Shown here one piece after another: positions 22,012 through 23,394 of a DNA stretch of 23,394 bases. Position 1 is the stretch's first letter; each line of letters opens with the position of its first letter. The translations under genes were made by a program, and so were the position numbers. The DNA is from Microcaldota archaeon (GTDB lineage Archaea; Micrarchaeota; Micrarchaeia; Micrarchaeales; Micrarchaeaceae), in the NCBI GenBank assembly GCA_021810685.1, contig JAJZII010000003.1, forward strand, positions 1-23,394, given 5' to 3'. The notes below the pieces were generated by a model. It was not told the origin of the DNA, did not search any database, and saw only the letters and a program-made list of their open reading frames with translations.

Positions 22012-23394
22012 TTAACTCTTGGCGTTCTCAGCAACAGGCTCCGGGCCGCCCATATTGATATTGATGATTCTGCCTGCTTTTGCCACTATCTTATCCGTTG
22101 CTATCCCTCTATCATCTATGCTCTCGAAAGTGTAGAGCCTGCCCCCTGGCAGTTTTAGACTGAAGGTCATGTAATCCTTGGCAGTATCAACCGGCAGGGT
22201 GGCCACCGTCTCGTCGACGAAGCTGATTCGTATCGCGACTGGAGGGTGCCGCATCGCTCTGCAAGCTTGCGCTTTGCTCACGAGCACCGTGGTATCCACC
22301 GTACCGGGCATGCATATGCCCCTGGTCGCCATGTACTCGTTGATTATGCATTTCTCCGGTATGGCGCCTGCCTGGTAAAAGCCAGTCCTTATGAAAACAG
22401 TATCTGACGCTACTTTCTCATAACCTCTTTTGTCCACGAAACTGAAGGCTCCTGTCCTGGAATTCAGATGCTTCAGTTTCTGTATCACCTCTTCGTCCTT
22501 GACCCCGCTGAAGACCAGGTCGCGTGCAGCTATGGGTGCAATATCGGCCGCCTGCTTGAAGTACACTTTGAGCTGGCACAGCCTCCTTATTCCAGGGTCT
22601 ATATCTACAACGTTGTGCGTTATCAGCATCAAGCCTATCCCCCGTTTCCTGAAATCCTGCAGCCTATATCTGATGTCCTCCACAGCAGCCGAATCCTCGT
22701 CGCCAAAGACGAGTTGCGCCTCCTCTACGCAAAACAGCATGCGCAGCTCATCGTCTCCATTAGAATCGAGCTTCGATGCAGTCGCATAAAGTTGGTTCAG
22801 CAGCAGCGCGTAGAAATAAGCCTTCGTCTTTATGCTGGCAAGCGAGAGATCGAACACGACGCCATTACCTATAAGGTCCTCGATTCTCACGCCCTCTGCC
22901 AGCGAATACTCCGGCATGCGCAGTATGTCTGCCAGGTGCTCCAGCGCGGACTTTATGTTCTCACCATGCTTCGTATACTTTACGCCGGTAGCAGTGCGCT
23001 TTCCGTGCAGCCTTATTATCGACTCCTGTATCTCCTCATAGACTGCTGCCGGGTCAGGCTCCCTGTTCCGTCCAGCATAGACCTTCCTGAACGCGTTCAC
23101 GAGGCACTTCTCCATGGGCCTCATGTACGGCCCTGCGTCTGCCGCTGCAGCAAGCACCATTGCGAGATCCTCTCCGAACCTCACAGTGTCTATCCCCTCG
23201 GGACATCTGAAAAGGTTGATGGGCACCGTTCCGTTGCACAGCCTGACCAGGTGCATCTTGTGCGCGCCTGCGAATCCGTCCCATTCATCCGTCTGGGAAA
23301 TAATCGCGATTTTCGGCCTTTCTGCTACTGAAATGATACTGTCCAATACATGCATGGCAAGATGTGTCTTGCCTGAACCAGGCAGTCCGCTTAT
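22012..23394 (-). CDS. HerA/VirD4-like P-loop ATPase, 5' end missing
   Basis: The minus-strand frame is open to the window edge, so the N-terminus is missing; an in-window ATG at 23355 cuts just after the Walker A motif. Translating 23394 inward gives ISGLPGSGKTHLAMHV, a clear P-loop. The Walker B strand LFCVEEAQLVF has the EEA form common in HerA-type ATPases. THNVVDIDPGIR follows at the sensor position, and further on FIRTGF, then a beta-rich C-terminal domain of about 110 residues, ending in a Gly-Pro-acidic tail. HerA/VirD4-like hexamers move DNA or protein. It lies convergent to the radical SAM pair, so linkage to the secretion locus cannot be judged from here. It could be a coupling protein of that system or an unrelated HerA-type ATPase. 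Confidence 0.83.
   Translation of the reverse strand: MSGLPGSGKTHLAMHVLDSIISVAERPKIAIISQTDEWDGFAGAHKMHLVRLCNGTVPINLFRCPEGIDTVRFGEDLAMVLAAAADAGPYMRPMEKCLVNAFRKVYAGRNREPDPAAVYEEIQESIIRLHGKRTATGVKYTKHGENIKSALEHLADILRMPEYSLAEGVRIEDLIGNGVVFDLSLASIKTKAYFYALLLNQLYATASKLDSNGDDELRMLFCVEEAQLVFGDEDSAAVEDIRYRLQDFRKRGIGLMLITHNVVDIDPGIRRLCQLKVYFKQAADIAPIAARDLVFSGVKDEEVIQKLKHLNSRTGAFSFVDKRGYEKVASDTVFIRTGFYQAGAIPEKCIINEYMATRGICMPGTVDTTVLVSKAQACRAMRHPPVAIRISFVDETVATLPVDTAKDYMTFSLKLPGGRLYTFESIDDRGIATDKIVAKAGRIININMGGPEPVAENAKS

Noticed and set aside
22468..23331. 287-codon plus-strand open frame
   Set aside because: It lies entirely opposite the ATPase gene and has no family resemblance.
1..23394. CRISPR array, insertion sequence, prophage or attachment site
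   Set aside because: No regular direct repeats with spacers, transposase or integrase motifs, or paired terminal repeats were seen while reading both strands.

Overview
The window looks like a piece of an archaeal chromosome, most plausibly from an ultra-small DPANN/Micrarchaeota-type lineage. The archaeal signs are a topoisomerase VI B subunit, a double-KH rRNA-processing-type protein, a tetraether-synthase-type radical SAM enzyme, TATA boxes about 25 bases upstream of starts, GGTGATC-like ribosome binding sites and heavy use of ATA and AGG codons. The phylum assignment is inference; no rRNA or tRNA gene is visible. Coding density is very high, with many start/stop overlaps.

Layout. (1) Positions 2-532 hold the 3' end of a polytopic membrane protein gene. 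(2) Positions 592-9664 hold a tightly packed run of six large membrane proteins that I read as paralogs, although their lengths and exposed domains differ greatly. Five of the six share an R-x3-[FPL]-x-R-x2-GG signature between two membrane helices, and all six share a short polar loop, usually with an acidic residue, between the first two helices of the core. They resemble VirB6/TrbL-type channel proteins of type IV secretion and archaeal DNA-import (Ced/Ted) systems. Two of them carry shared Ig-like and cysteine-rich surface modules. (3) After a 209-base gap with TATA-like boxes, positions 9883-14699 encode two related bitopic or hairpin-anchored proteins whose soluble parts look like the N-terminal domain of VirB4, a VirB4/HerA-type ATPase, a small protein duplicating the C-terminal domain of that ATPase, a zinc-ribbon membrane protein, a coiled-coil/winged-helix protein and a 49-residue basic microprotein. 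(4) Positions 14714-17080 encode a large two-helix surface protein. (5) The convergent top6B and KH genes (minus strand) form a housekeeping pair sharing a divergent promoter region with (6) a Tes-like radical SAM enzyme and a small partner with an HMA-like half-domain. (7) A second HerA/VirD4-like ATPase, cut by the window end, lies on the minus strand.

Working model (inference). Regions 2-4 together form an envelope-spanning, ATP-driven machine: six distinct polytopic subunits with surface-exposed adhesive domains, two anchored adaptor proteins and a VirB4-type motor. No relaxase, pilin, VirB8/9/10 or murein hydrolase is seen. This fits a cell-contact or DNA/protein uptake apparatus better than a complete conjugation system. 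The locus is the strongest candidate here for an undescribed system.
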